Below, one piece after another: positions 45,305 to 54,548 of a stretch of DNA of 64,000 nucleotides. How positions within the stretch are numbered: the first letter of the stretch is position 1; the number at the start of each line of letters is the position of its first letter. The notes beneath the pieces are model-generated. The model was not told the origin of the DNA. It did no database searches and saw only the letters and a list, made by a program, of their open reading frames with translations. The stretch is from Pleurocapsa minor GSE-CHR-MK 17-07R (GTDB lineage Bacteria > Chloroflexota > Anaerolineae > Aggregatilineales > Phototrophicaceae), in assembly GCA_019359125.1 (NCBI GenBank), contig JAHHHY010000008.1, positions 1-64,000 of the forward strand, in the 5' to 3' direction. The translations under genes were made by a program, and so were the position numbers.

Positions 45305-45682
45305 ATGGCAACACATACAGCAGATCTGGATCTGGTACAGAGCAAGGCCGAAGAAGCGGCACAGGTGAGCGCAGCAGACCGGGCCATGGGTGCGGCGATG
45401 ATCGCCAGCGGCATTGGTTCCCTGGTTCTCGGGTTGGCCATCATCCTTTCGGAAGTAAGCGCAGGCATCAAGACCTTCCTCACCTGGAACAGCGGCGTCG
45501 GCTCCCTGAGCGGCAAGACAGGCGTCTCAATCATCGCGTTCGTGGTCGGCTGGGCGGTCCTGCACTTCGTATTCAAGAGCAGGCCCATCAGCCTGATGAC
45601 CTCGTTCATCATCACGGTGGTGCTGGTGGCGCTGGGCCTGCTGCTTACCTTCCCGCCGGTCTTCCTGATGTTCGGTGGCTGA
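45305..45682 (+). CDS. Small three-helix membrane protein
   Basis: 125 residues. A polar N-terminus of about 25 residues (ATHTADLDLVQSKAEEAAQV) precedes three hydrophobic helices at about 28-47, 66-85 and 95-117. No family recognised. The start at 45305 is preceded by AGAGGA at eight bases; the in-frame ATG at 45287 lies before that site. It sits between another membrane protein and a membrane histidine kinase, perhaps as an accessory. Confidence 0.78.
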   Translation: MATHTADLDLVQSKAEEAAQVSAADRAMGAAMIASGIGSLVLGLAIILSEVSAGIKTFLTWNSGVGSLSGKTGVSIIAFVVGWAVLHFVFKSRPISLMTSFIITVVLVALGLLLTFPPVFLMFGG

Positions 45683-45757
45683 TCGGTAAGTGCGATAAAC
45701 TAGGCATCATGAAAAGGGCTTACGCTGAAGTAGGCTCTTTTCGCTTTCGGGGGTTTC

Positions 45758-47152
45758 ATGATGGTGGAAAGTATCCGCGATTTCTTTGCGATTAACCGGC
45801 CTATCGTCCTGTTTGTATATGGGCTGACTTTCTTCGTCATGGGCTTTGCCATCTTCCTGCAATCGCGCCGCCACAGCCGCCTGCGCCTGGCGCGAGACCT
45901 GTACTGGCTGGCTGCATTTGGGATCCTGCACGGCATCCACGAGTGGGGCCTGATGTTCATCCCCATTCAGGCCTCGTATTCCCCCAAAGTGCTGATCGAC
46001 CTGCTGCAAACGCTGGAAGTGGTCCTGCTGGCGCTCTCGTTCTTCTGCCTGATGATGTTCGGGGCGGTCGCGCTTGATCGGCGTTTCCCGTGGCTGAGAC
46101 GAGCTGTCATGGTCATCATGCTGCTGTGGGGCATTGGTTTCTGGCTGTCGTTCTCGTTTTTACCGACCATCGAAAGCTGGCATTTACAGGCCACGATCTG
46201 GGCCCGCTACCTGCTTTGCCTGCCGGGCAGCCTGCTGGCGGCGTATGCCCTGCGCTATCAGACGCAGACCAGCATCGCACCGCTGCAGATTGGCAGCATC
46301 TACCGCACGCTGCGCCTGGCCGGGGCCACGCTGCTGGCTTATGCGTTCGTCGGCGGGATGGTGGTGCCCCCGGCGGACTTTTTCCCCGCGAGTGTGCTCA
46401 ATAACAGCCTGTTTGAAAACACCATTGGCATCCCCGTGCAGGTGTTTCGCACCCTGGTTGGGCTGGTGCTGGCTTTTACGATCATTCGCGCCCTGGAAAT
46501 CTTCGAGATCGAGCTGGATCAGCTGCTGGAGCAGATGGAGGTCGAGCGCATTCAGTCTGGCGAGCGCGAGCGCATCGGCCAGGAGATTCATGATGGCGCG
46601 GTGCAGGGTGTGTACTCGGCCAGCCTGATCCTCGAATCGCTGGATGCGTTGATTCCCAAAGACTCGGAGGCGTGGCGCCGGCTGAGCCAGGCGAAAAGCG
46701 TCCTGAATGCCGTCAACAGCGATCTGCGCAGTTATATGGTGTCGCTGCGGGCAGAAACGCCGCGCGACCCGCTGGGCCCCAGCCTGCAAGCGCTGGTAGT
46801 CAACCCGCGTTTTCGCGGCCTGCTGGACATTGATCTGCACATGCACGGCGAGCCTGAGCTGACGCCGTTACAGGTGCATCATATCCTGGCCATCGTGCAG
46901 GAGAGCCTGTCGAATACACTGCGCCATGCCCACGCCACCCGCGCAGGCATCAGCGTGCAGTGCCAGGATGAAACGATGACGCTGTGTATTGATGACAACG
47001 GGCGCGGATTCTCGCTGCAATCGGTGCAGGCGGGCTATGGCCTGCGTTCGATTCGCGACCGGGCGCGTCTGATTGGCGGGAAGATCGACATCGACAGCAC
47101 GCCCGGCAAAGGCGCGCGTATTACCCTGACCCTGTCTGAGGAGAAATCGTGA
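45758..47152 (+). CDS. Membrane sensor histidine kinase (NarX/DegS type)
   Basis: 464 residues. The first 250 residues hold seven or so membrane helices with short loops, a MASE-like intramembrane sensor. A coiled linker follows (ELDQLLEQMEVERIQSGERER), then the HisKA_3 motif with His278 (IGQEIHDGAVQGVYSASLILESL). The ATPase domain has the N box (ESLSNTLRHAHATRAGI), G1 (IDDNGRGF) and G2 (GYGLRSIRDRARLIGG). It phosphorylates the response regulator whose start overlaps its stop. The signal is probably membrane or redox state (inference). Confidence 0.92.
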   Translation: MMVESIRDFFAINRPIVLFVYGLTFFVMGFAIFLQSRRHSRLRLARDLYWLAAFGILHGIHEWGLMFIPIQASYSPKVLIDLLQTLEVVLLALSFFCLMMFGAVALDRRFPWLRRAVMVIMLLWGIGFWLSFSFLPTIESWHLQATIWARYLLCLPGSLLAAYALRYQTQTSIAPLQIGSIYRTLRLAGATLLAYAFVGGMVVPPADFFPASVLNNSLFENTIGIPVQVFRTLVGLVLAFTIIRALEIFEIELDQLLEQMEVERIQSGERERIGQEIHDGAVQGVYSASLILESLDALIPKDSEAWRRLSQAKSVLNAVNSDLRSYMVSLRAETPRDPLGPSLQALVVNPRFRGLLDIDLHMHGEPELTPLQVHHILAIVQESLSNTLRHAHATRAGISVQCQDETMTLCIDDNGRGFSLQSVQAGYGLRSIRDRARLIGGKIDIDSTPGKGARITLTLSEEKS

Positions 47153-47811
47153 TGGCGCTGCTGAAGCTGATGCTGGTGGACGACCACGAAGTGGTGCGCA
47201 TGGGGCTGCGGATGCTGCTGGAACAGCTTCCTGAGGTGAGTGTGGTGGCGGAGGCCGGCACTGCCGATGATGCTGTTCGCCTGTGCGGGATGTATCAGCC
47301 GGATGTGGTAATTATGGACATCCGTATGCCCCCCGGCAGTAGCGGCATTGAGGCCTGCCGCACGATCATGAGCCGGTGGCCGCTGACCCAGGTCATCATG
47401 CTGACCTCGTTTGCCAGCGATGACCTGATCGTGGATGCCATTAAGGCCGGGGCGGTCGGCTATGTGCTGAAGCAGGGCGGAACCGGCGAGCTGGTGCGCG
47501 CCCTGGATGCCGTTCGGCATGGCGCATCGCTGCTCGACCCCGGCGTGACACGCCGTGTGCTGGCGATGCTGCGCGAACACGGCGAGGGCGGGCCAGACCC
47601 ATTCCGCGAGATGACCGAGCGCGAACTGGATGTGCTGCGCCTGGTGGCAGAGGGCAGGAGCAATGCCGAAATTGGCGACGCGCTCAGCCTGAGCGACAAG
47701 ACGGTACGTAATCACATCAGCGTGATTTTGTCCAAGCTGCACGTGAGCAATCGTGTTGAGGCAGCGACCTATGCCGTCGGGCACGATATCCGCAATTATC
47801 GCGCCCCGTGA
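47152..47811 (+). CDS. NarL/FixJ-type response regulator
   Basis: 219 residues. Receiver domain: acidic pair Asp10-Asp11, phosphoacceptor Asp56 (VVIMDIRMPP), Thr/Lys switch (MLTSFAS, YVLKQGG). C-terminal LuxR-type HTH: MTERELDVLRLVAEGRSNAEIGDALSLSDKTVRNHISVILSKL. It pairs with the upstream kinase (ATG overlaps its TGA; GAGGAG is eight bases before). A GTG at 47149 is a less likely start. Confidence 0.94.
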   Translation: MALLKLMLVDDHEVVRMGLRMLLEQLPEVSVVAEAGTADDAVRLCGMYQPDVVIMDIRMPPGSSGIEACRTIMSRWPLTQVIMLTSFASDDLIVDAIKAGAVGYVLKQGGTGELVRALDAVRHGASLLDPGVTRRVLAMLREHGEGGPDPFREMTERELDVLRLVAEGRSNAEIGDALSLSDKTVRNHISVILSKLHVSNRVEAATYAVGHDIRNYRAP

Positions 47812-47826
47812 ATCCCGGCAGGACCG

Positions 47827-47870
47827 CTATTTTCCCAGCATCTGCCCCAGTGCGACCGGCGTGTTGGTGG
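47827..47870 (-). pseudogene. Relic of a glycerophosphodiester phosphodiesterase 3' end
   Basis: On the minus strand this reads TNTPVALGQMLGK and a stop. That equals the C-terminus of the intact gene at 52301-53203 (TNTPVALGQMLGLAR). Over 37 bases (47834-47870 against 52314-52350) there is one mismatch. It joins directly to the copy of the ABC-gene upstream region. Confidence 0.8.
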
Positions 47871-47958
47871 GGATAGGCTACCTGTGCGTTTGCGAGACAC
47901 CTCCCCATTATCGCACGAAGCGCGCCGCACAAGCGTGAATAGTTTGTGAAGGACGGGC
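47869..47958. repeat. 90-bp direct repeat, copy B
   Basis: Copy of 44468-44557. In copy A it leads into the ABC ATPase start codon; here the match stops exactly at that codon and the phosphodiesterase relic takes over. Confidence 0.88.
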
Positions 47959-48070
47959 AGAGCGCAGGCGTGGGCCGGGCGCCGCGTCCATCGTATAGCA
48001 TGCGTATGGCGGGCCTGCTGAGTTTCACATTATGATGACAGACAGAGCGTCATACGGATTGAAAGGTATC

Positions 48071-49834
48071 ATGCATATGTCGCGCACGGGCTGGCTCATG
48101 ATAATGATAGGGGTATCCGTCGCGCTGGTCGGCGCTGGTCATGCACAGGACTTACCTGCCTCGCAGCCGCCCGATATTGCTCTCATGCTTGCCGACGGGG
48201 TGACGATCGTCGATGCAGCGCTGGTGCCGCCAGAAGACGACCACTATGTCACGATCGAAAACTCCCTGCGCCTCATCCGCGTCTACGATGTTCACGCCGC
48301 CGAGTGGCATGACTATCCGTTTCCAGACGTACTTTCGCATTACGTCGGATACAACTGGTTGAACGAAGAGCAGGTGCTGATCAGAGACTTTTCCACCGAT
48401 CTGCCCTACGACATCTTTCCGGCAGATACCAGCCTGGTCCTCAACCTTGATTCCGGCAGCTTTGAGCCGCCACCAACCAACCATTGCAACGCGTTCTCGA
48501 TTCGGCAGGACGCAGCCTGGATTCCCTACACGGATCCGGCCAGCCAGCGGAACGCCTTATGTGATGTCCTCACTGGTGACTTCGTCTTCCTTTTTCCGGA
48601 TGACTTTGTGTTTGCTGAAGCTGAAGGATCGCCTGATGACAGATGGCTGGCCATTGCCGGGACAGACGGCCAGACAGGTCCCGGCAGCATTACTCTCTGG
48701 TCGTATGATCTGCTGACGCACGACCGCATTCGCATGGGCGACTTCCTGAATGGGGATAACATAAGGATTTCCTGGGTTGAGGGCCGGATTGTTTTAACCA
48801 CTCGACAAATGCCAGAGTGGTCCCTGTGCACGGTTTACAGCGCACGGCCGGATCAATCTGTCGAGTTGCTTCCTCTCATCTCCAGTTTTCGGTTTTGCCC
48901 CCATCTTATACGAGATACCACAACAATGGCCGCTGTATTTGATCGCGCCAATGTTGATGGCACGCGTGAGTGCTGGATCACCTACGCGGATATTGAAACG
49001 GGCCAAACCTGGCAGGAAAACTATGGGGACCTGTGCTGGGCGGAGTATACGTCGTCGGATGGATGGGCCTATCACCGTGCTGTGAATTATCTCGACGTCT
49101 GGAACTACTCGGCGCGCACTGCAACTCTTGTTCGCTTCGATGTGTCGACTGGGGAGCAGGTCCCGCTGTATGAGGGTGAACTGGAGCGCGTCGTGTGGGT
49201 GTCCGGGGATGAACGATATGCCATCGTCTTCCTCGGAAACAACGGTGCCATTAATCTATTTCCAGACACAGACCAGCAGTATGCCTTATTTGAGACAAGC
49301 CGTCTCGCCTACATCGACTTGGAGACCGAGACAATTCTTTACGAGACACCAACCGAGCTCCGGTCGCATTATGTGAACGGACCAGATTTTCTTGGATTGA
49401 CAACAGCCAACATAAAAATTACATCACCAACTGAACTGCTGGTCATCACTGGCGCGCAGGACGACGATGATCGACTGCTGCGGGTGACCCTGAATGCGGA
49501 TGGCAGCATCGTCGAGGATGTGCTTGCCGAAGGAATCGCGGCCGAGCTGCCCAACCAGCACTACCTGCTGATACATAGTGAGCCAGAATACGGATCTATC
49601 GCACGTTTTCCCGTCCAGCTCCCTCTCACCATCTTTCCCAATTCGGTGCAGTCGGTCAGCGTGTATGACGCACAAACTGACACGGTGCATTCGCTGTTGA
49701 CTGCCTATGATCCGCGATTCACGAGCATCTCCGTAGAAGAGTTGCAGGGTGATACTGTCCGCATTTCAGTCTCGTGGCGGCCCGAAGGACAGCCATTTGA
49801 CAGCCAGGCCACCTACACGCTCAGGTTTCGGTGA
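48071..49834 (+). CDS. Large secreted protein, probable beta-propeller
   Basis: 587 residues. Signal peptide (about 1-26; MSRTGWLMIMIGVSVALVG, cleavage GHA before QDLP). The mature part is all-beta with repeated strand motifs such as NSLRLIRVYDVHAAEWHDY, SITLWSYDLL, TATLVRFDVSTGEQVPLYEG, SRLAYIDLETETILYE and QSVSVYDAQTDTVHSLL. These look like propeller blades without the WSPDG signature. It has no family C-terminal module. Function unknown. GAAAGG lies four bases before ATG 48071; ATG 48077 is also possible. It overlaps the next frame but not its chosen start. Confidence 0.85.
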   Translation: MHMSRTGWLMIMIGVSVALVGAGHAQDLPASQPPDIALMLADGVTIVDAALVPPEDDHYVTIENSLRLIRVYDVHAAEWHDYPFPDVLSHYVGYNWLNEEQVLIRDFSTDLPYDIFPADTSLVLNLDSGSFEPPPTNHCNAFSIRQDAAWIPYTDPASQRNALCDVLTGDFVFLFPDDFVFAEAEGSPDDRWLAIAGTDGQTGPGSITLWSYDLLTHDRIRMGDFLNGDNIRISWVEGRIVLTTRQMPEWSLCTVYSARPDQSVELLPLISSFRFCPHLIRDTTTMAAVFDRANVDGTRECWITYADIETGQTWQENYGDLCWAEYTSSDGWAYHRAVNYLDVWNYSARTATLVRFDVSTGEQVPLYEGELERVVWVSGDERYAIVFLGNNGAINLFPDTDQQYALFETSRLAYIDLETETILYETPTELRSHYVNGPDFLGLTTANIKITSPTELLVITGAQDDDDRLLRVTLNADGSIVEDVLAEGIAAELPNQHYLLIHSEPEYGSIARFPVQLPLTIFPNSVQSVSVYDAQTDTVHSLLTAYDPRFTSISVEELQGDTVRISVSWRPEGQPFDSQATYTLRFR

Positions 49835-49899
49835 ACGCATACATGGGCGCTGGATGGACAGTGAGAGATGAATCAGATTTTTACGCTGAAAGGCTGGTG

Positions 49900-51108
49900 A
49901 TGAATATCTTCAGGGCGCGAGTGCTTCAGAGTGTCAGTTTCGTGCTGCTCGTCGTGGTTGGATTGCTGCCGACGGCCGCACCGCAGGCCCAGGGCTTTCG
50001 TTACGATGTCGATTCGAGTGCCGATGGGTCCAGGATTGTCGTTCTGGATGGAGACATCTTTCGCACCTACGATGCCGAACTCAATCTGCTGGCCAGCCGG
50101 GAAGTCGTGAGCGAACTGATTTTTCGATTCTGGGTCAGTCCCGGTGGCGAGCGCGTCATCGTCCAGGGTCCGATATGGGAAATCTGGGATACAGCGACAT
50201 TGCAGACAATACAGACACTGCCGATTGATAGGTGGGTGCAGTATATCGAGTGGCGGGCAGATGGCCTCGAAATTGCAGTAACCTATGAACTCGAGCCGGG
50301 CATCTTCTTCATCGATGCCGCAACGGGTGCCATAACGCGTCAGTTCGACGACTCCCAAACGCAGCTCTGGCGGGTGCCAAAGCCCCGCGCCTGGAGCCCT
50401 GATGGGACGACCTTCGCACAGGTGTGGGGTGCCGGCTACGAACGGCTTTCCCTGCTGGACGCCCAGACCGGATTGGAACGTATCATGTACACGGTCGATG
50501 GGAGTATCAGTGACGTGAACTGGAGTTTCGACAGTCGATTTGTTGCGCTTTCTGTTTACAGGCCGGTCGATCCCCCTGTTTCAGGAAACAGGCTGGTGAG
50601 CGATCTCGTGATCCTCGATGTCCTTGATGGCACACAGGTGAGGACAGCGCAGAATTTTCCCGGATTCTTAGGTACGGTCGCGTGGAGTCGGTTTCAGTCG
50701 CAAATCACGTTAGTTTCACGAGGGCAGATTTCCTTTATCGATCCTACAACCGGCGATGTAATCAATGCCTTTTCAGGAGGGGGATATATTACGTACACGC
50801 CGTTCGAGGGTCGGCTGAACATCGCCTATTCGACCATCAATATCGAGCCTTCTACCCTTGCTGCACGCGAGACCGCGGTGGAGATCATTGACACCGTAAC
50901 CGGTACGCATGGCAACATCATCACCATCGTCCCGCACCCCAGCATCGAGCGGCTGAACGCTATCGCCGCGGCGTGCGACGCTCCCGTCGCGCCCACCACC
51001 GACATGGCCGACTTCATCGCGCAGGTGGAGGCTTTGCCTGCCGACAGCATCCCGCCCGCCTGCGCCGCGGACCTGCTGGCCGTCGCGCGGGCGCTGGAGG
51101 GAGGGTGA
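49900..51108 (+). CDS. Secreted WD/propeller-family protein, member 5
   Basis: 402 residues. The signal peptide MNIFRARVLQSVSFVLLVVV (cleavage PQA before QGFR) is unlike the MRRLL type. Blades are VDSSADGSRIVVLDG, WVSPGGERVIVQG, IEWRADGLEIAV, RAWSPDGTTFAQ and VNWSFDSRFVAL. The C-terminal module is present. The gene body here is not as A/T-rich as members 1-3. GAAAGG lies about seven bases before ATG 49900. Two bases separate its stop from the next ATG. Confidence 0.87.
   Translation: MNIFRARVLQSVSFVLLVVVGLLPTAAPQAQGFRYDVDSSADGSRIVVLDGDIFRTYDAELNLLASREVVSELIFRFWVSPGGERVIVQGPIWEIWDTATLQTIQTLPIDRWVQYIEWRADGLEIAVTYELEPGIFFIDAATGAITRQFDDSQTQLWRVPKPRAWSPDGTTFAQVWGAGYERLSLLDAQTGLERIMYTVDGSISDVNWSFDSRFVALSVYRPVDPPVSGNRLVSDLVILDVLDGTQVRTAQNFPGFLGTVAWSRFQSQITLVSRGQISFIDPTTGDVINAFSGGGYITYTPFEGRLNIAYSTINIEPSTLAARETAVEIIDTVTGTHGNIITIVPHPSIERLNAIAAACDAPVAPTTDMADFIAQVEALPADSIPPACAADLLAVARALEGG
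50926..51108 (+). repeat. C-terminal module repeat, copy 4
   Basis: Variant with VPHPSIERLN and CDAPVAPTTD; otherwise consensus. Confidence 0.9.
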
Positions 51109-51110
51109 TC

Positions 51111-52304
51111 ATGCGGAGACTGCTGACAGTCGTGCTGATGTGGTTGGTTGTGGGGTCTGGTGTGCAGGCGCAGGATATGGAACCGCCAACGATCATTAGC
51201 GATGTTCGGTGGCATCCGCGCGGTGAAGGGTTGCTAGTTACCGGACGCGCTGGCCCAGGTGTCTTTGGCGTGTGGCGGTTCGATACAGACTTACAACTGT
51301 TAACCATGCTGCGTACAGAAAATCTGGTCAGCATTGCCTGGAGCCCGGATGGGATGCGCTTTTCAACAGGTGGTGAGATTCGCGATGCGCGATCATTGGA
51401 ACTGCTGCTGACCCTGAATGCAAATTCTGGGATCGGCGGCTGGAGCCCCGATGGTATGCAGGTGTTGGCCTGGGCAGATGAACTTAGTCTAGGCTTGTAT
51501 GAATCACGCACAGGTGAACTACTGCGCACGATCTCAGTAGGCGAGATAGTCCCTGATGCCGTAAGCTGGAGTCCAAATGGGGCATACTTTGCACTGCTTC
51601 TGCCAACAGGCATCACAAACATCATTAGCGCCGAAGATGGCCGACAGATTGCCAGCATACCTATGGCTTATCCTATTGGCCTGCGTTGGAGTCCTGACAG
51701 CCAATATCTGGCAGCTGCCTTTTACACTGAGGTTGAACCAGGCACGCCAAACATACTCCCTTATGCCCTCTCTCCAACCATCGCGTTTGTCATGGTCTGG
51801 GATGCATTGAGTGGTTCAGTAGTGCAAGAGTTCAGTGGTTTGCCTGCTCTACCGCTTGAATTTTCTTGGCATCCACAAAGACCTGAGCTAGCTGGTGGGG
51901 CAGGGGAAGGTATTGTGTACATATGGAATATTGAAACAGAGGAACAAGAACTTTTCAGAAGCTTGAGCGCACTTACTAACCTAGAGTATAGCGTATTCGG
52001 CGGACGTTTGGTCGTTGGATCATGGAGGGAAAATCAGGTTGCATTCGATACGCAACCGTTCGAAATGGCTAGCCCAATCGAGCAAGTGCAGGATGTGGTG
52101 CCAGATACACTAGTTCTAATCGTCCCTGACCCGTCCATCGAGCGGCTGAACGCCATTGCCGCGGCGTGCGACGCGCCCGTCTCGCCCAGCATCGACATGA
52201 CTGACTACATCACGCAGGTCGAGGCTCTGCCCGCCGACAGCATCCCGCCCGCCTGCGCCGCTGACCTCGTCGCCGTCGCGCGGGCGCTGGAGGGCGGTTC
52301 CTAG
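51111..52304 (+). CDS. Secreted WD/propeller-family protein, member 6
   Basis: 397 residues. Signal peptide MRRLLTVVLMWLVVGSGVQA before QDME. Blades include VRWHPRGEGLLV, IAWSPDGMRFSTGG, GGWSPDGMQVLAW, VSWSPNGAYFALL, LRWSPDSQYLAAAF and FSWHPQRPELAGGAGEGIVYIWN. C-terminal module with CDAPVSPSIDMTDYITQVE. It is coupled to member 5 (stop TGA, then TCATG). Its stop and that of the opposite phosphodiesterase share one CTAG palindrome (52301-52304). Confidence 0.87.
   Translation: MRRLLTVVLMWLVVGSGVQAQDMEPPTIISDVRWHPRGEGLLVTGRAGPGVFGVWRFDTDLQLLTMLRTENLVSIAWSPDGMRFSTGGEIRDARSLELLLTLNANSGIGGWSPDGMQVLAWADELSLGLYESRTGELLRTISVGEIVPDAVSWSPNGAYFALLLPTGITNIISAEDGRQIASIPMAYPIGLRWSPDSQYLAAAFYTEVEPGTPNILPYALSPTIAFVMVWDALSGSVVQEFSGLPALPLEFSWHPQRPELAGGAGEGIVYIWNIETEEQELFRSLSALTNLEYSVFGGRLVVGSWRENQVAFDTQPFEMASPIEQVQDVVPDTLVLIVPDPSIERLNAIAAACDAPVSPSIDMTDYITQVEALPADSIPPACAADLVAVARALEGGS
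52119..52304 (+). repeat. C-terminal module repeat, copy 5
   Basis: The most diverged copy: MTDYITQVE, AADLVAVARALEGGS, one codon longer than the others. Confidence 0.9.
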
Positions 52305-53203
52305 CGTGCAAGCCCCAGCATCTGCCCCAGCGCGACCGGCGTGTTGGTGGTGAACTGGTCCACGCCCGCGTCGCGCAGGCGCAGGGCATCGGCCGACGTG
52401 GGGCGGCCCACGTCCAGCGTCCATGCGTCCAGCCGGATGTCATGCCCGTGCAGCCAGTCGGCCAGATTGAAGCCGTCATCCAGCATGCGGCTGATGAGCA
52501 GGTGATGCACATACCAGGTGCTCATGCCCGGCGTCGTCAGCCGCAGGATGTCGCAGCGTTCGGCCAGATAAGCGGGCGTCGGCAGCAGGCGCTGTCCCGC
52601 GACAATGTGGTCGTCGTGATAGCCATAGGCCCCGGCACGAAAGGGCGGCAGGCGCGGGTCGGCCGGCTGCGGGCGGTAATCCAGATAGAAGCCGATGTCG
52701 AAGCCGAGGTCCAGCCAGCCCGCCAGCGCGCGCAGTCGCCGCAGATGCCAGTCTGCGCCCGAGCTCACCAGCACACGGGTCCCCAGCGGCTCAATCAGCC
52801 GGAGCAGCCTGCGCAGCGGTTCATCATCCGCCATCGGCAGCACGCTCTTGTAGTCGATTTGCAGGCGCGCCTCCCCGCCGAAGTCCAGCATCAGCGCGAC
52901 GACCTGGCTGAGCAGCGCAGGCGTGTAAGGCGTCACCGTATCACGATGCTTGATATGCAGGCTGGCGATGTCGCCCGCCGATGCATTGCTGACCGGGCCG
53001 CTTCCGCTGGTTTCGTGTTCCAGCACATCATCATGCACCAGCAGATAGTCGTCCGCACGCAGCGGCGTCACGTCGATTTCGATGAAGCGCGCCCCGGCTT
53101 CCAGGCAGGCGCGCACGCCCTCCAGCGCGTTGGGCGGGTAGGGCGAGGCGTCAAGCGCGGCCATGTGATGCACGATGACGGGCGGCTGGAGTGGGGCGGT
53201 CAT
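52301..53203 (-). CDS. Glycerophosphodiester phosphodiesterase family protein
   Basis: 300 residues, TIM barrel. PPNALEGVRACLEAGARFIEIDVTPLRADDYLLVHDDVL contains the Glu/Asp metal ligands (EID) and the His-Asp of the family. The N-terminal HRG box is degenerate (IVHHMAALDA), so the first catalytic residues are HH in place of HR. SLHIKHRDTVTPYT and the C-terminal TNTPVALGQML are typical barrel ends. No signal peptide, so it is probably cytosolic. It hydrolyses glycerophosphodiesters to glycerol-3-phosphate and an alcohol if active. The start ATG 53203 follows AGGA; the 23-codon extension is rejected. Confidence 0.87.
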   Translation of the reverse strand: MTAPLQPPVIVHHMAALDASPYPPNALEGVRACLEAGARFIEIDVTPLRADDYLLVHDDVLEHETSGSGPVSNASAGDIASLHIKHRDTVTPYTPALLSQVVALMLDFGGEARLQIDYKSVLPMADDEPLRRLLRLIEPLGTRVLVSSGADWHLRRLRALAGWLDLGFDIGFYLDYRPQPADPRLPPFRAGAYGYHDDHIVAGQRLLPTPAYLAERCDILRLTTPGMSTWYVHHLLISRMLDDGFNLADWLHGHDIRLDAWTLDVGRPTSADALRLRDAGVDQFTTNTPVALGQMLGLAR

Positions 53204-53375
53204 GGAAGTCCTGTTCGGCTGAAAATCACGGTAATGCAGCAGATTGTACGCACCAGTGTTAAGACTCGTCATTACACTTGTTAAACAAACCCCATCGATT
53301 TCTTAAACGACTTGGTAAAATGCGCGACTAGAGTTGAGAACTATCCGACATTTTCATCAAGGAGCACTGCATTCT

Positions 53376-54521
53376 ATGAAACTGCGTTTCGCCCTGGCAG
53401 CAGCAGCATTGACACTCATGGCTGGCGCGTTCAGCGTCTCCGCTCAGGATCGCAGCCCGATTTATGTTTATACTGACTCTGACACCAACGTCAGCGATTT
53501 CTGGACCAACTTTATTATCCCCGCGTTTGAAGAAGCGCATCCCGAATACGAAATTGTGCTGACGATCACGCGTGGCGTGGGCGGCGGTAATGCCGACATC
53601 GCGGGCCGCGCGCTGGCCGCGCTGGAAACCGGCGATGATCCGCAGGCCGATTTCTTCGAGCAGATCGGCGTTGATTCCCAGCAGGCCTGGGTGGATGCCG
53701 AACTGTTTCTGGAACTGAACGAAGAAAATGTGCCCGGCCTGGCCAATGTGATCGAAGCCACCAACCGCCTGCCGCAGGAACTGCCCTACCGTGGTTCGCA
53801 GGTGCTGCTGGCCTACAACAGTGAACTTGTGGCCGCTGAAGATGTCCCGACGACCTATGCCGAGCTGATCGAGTGGATTCAGGCCAACCCCGGCCAGTTC
53901 GTGTACAACCGCCCTGACCGTGGCGGCAGCGGCGCAGCGATGGTCACCCGCGCCATTTTTGAAGTGACCGGCCGCGACCCCAGCGTGTTCATCCCCGGCA
54001 CCGCCGATGAAACCCTGATCGGCCAGTTCCCCGCCGCCTGGGAGCTGCTGGGCAGCATCCACGACTCGATCTACGAGAATGGCTCGTATCCCGCGGGCAA
54101 CACGCCCGTGCTGGAACTGCTGGCCAACGGCTCGGTGAGCATGATCACCGCCTGGTCCGACCAGTCGCTCCAGGCCTATAACCTGGGCATCCTGCCGGAA
54201 ACGACGGCCTTCGCCCAGCTTCAGGACCTGCCGTTCACCGGCGGCTACACCTACGGGGCCATTCCGTCGAACGCGGCCAACATTGAAGGCGCGCTGACGC
54301 TGGCCGACTTCCTGCTCTCGCTGGAGATGCAGCAGACGATCGTTGAAGAAATCGGTGGTTTTCCTGCCGTGGCCTGGGACCTGCTGCCGACTGAACTCCA
54401 GTCGCAGTATACCAACGTGATCACCGACACCGTGCCGACCTGGCCGGGTGGCGATTACACCGCAGCCATGGTCGAAGGCTGGTATAACAACGTTGCTACC
54501 AATATCGACCCGGCCAGCTAA
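53376..54521 (+). CDS. ABC substrate-binding protein (iron/polyamine/thiamine-type)
   Basis: 381 residues. The signal peptide ends FSVSA before QDRSPIY, with no lipobox. The mature part follows the type II (FbpA/PotD-like) order: IYVYTDSDTNVSDFWTNFIIPAFEEAHP, ADIAGRALAALETGDDPQADFF, SQVLLAYNSELVA, the hinge VPTTYAELIEWIQANP and VSMITAWSDQSLQAY. The ligand is not clear; ferric iron, thiamine and small organic cations are all possible. AAGGAG lies 11 bases before the ATG. A hairpin at 54549-54588 separates it from two permeases and an ATPase. Confidence 0.87.
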   Translation: MKLRFALAAAALTLMAGAFSVSAQDRSPIYVYTDSDTNVSDFWTNFIIPAFEEAHPEYEIVLTITRGVGGGNADIAGRALAALETGDDPQADFFEQIGVDSQQAWVDAELFLELNEENVPGLANVIEATNRLPQELPYRGSQVLLAYNSELVAAEDVPTTYAELIEWIQANPGQFVYNRPDRGGSGAAMVTRAIFEVTGRDPSVFIPGTADETLIGQFPAAWELLGSIHDSIYENGSYPAGNTPVLELLANGSVSMITAWSDQSLQAYNLGILPETTAFAQLQDLPFTGGYTYGAIPSNAANIEGALTLADFLLSLEMQQTIVEEIGGFPAVAWDLLPTELQSQYTNVITDTVPTWPGGDYTAAMVEGWYNNVATNIDPAS

Positions 54522-54548
54522 CCCCTGACCCGTACGCCCTGGCGTGTG

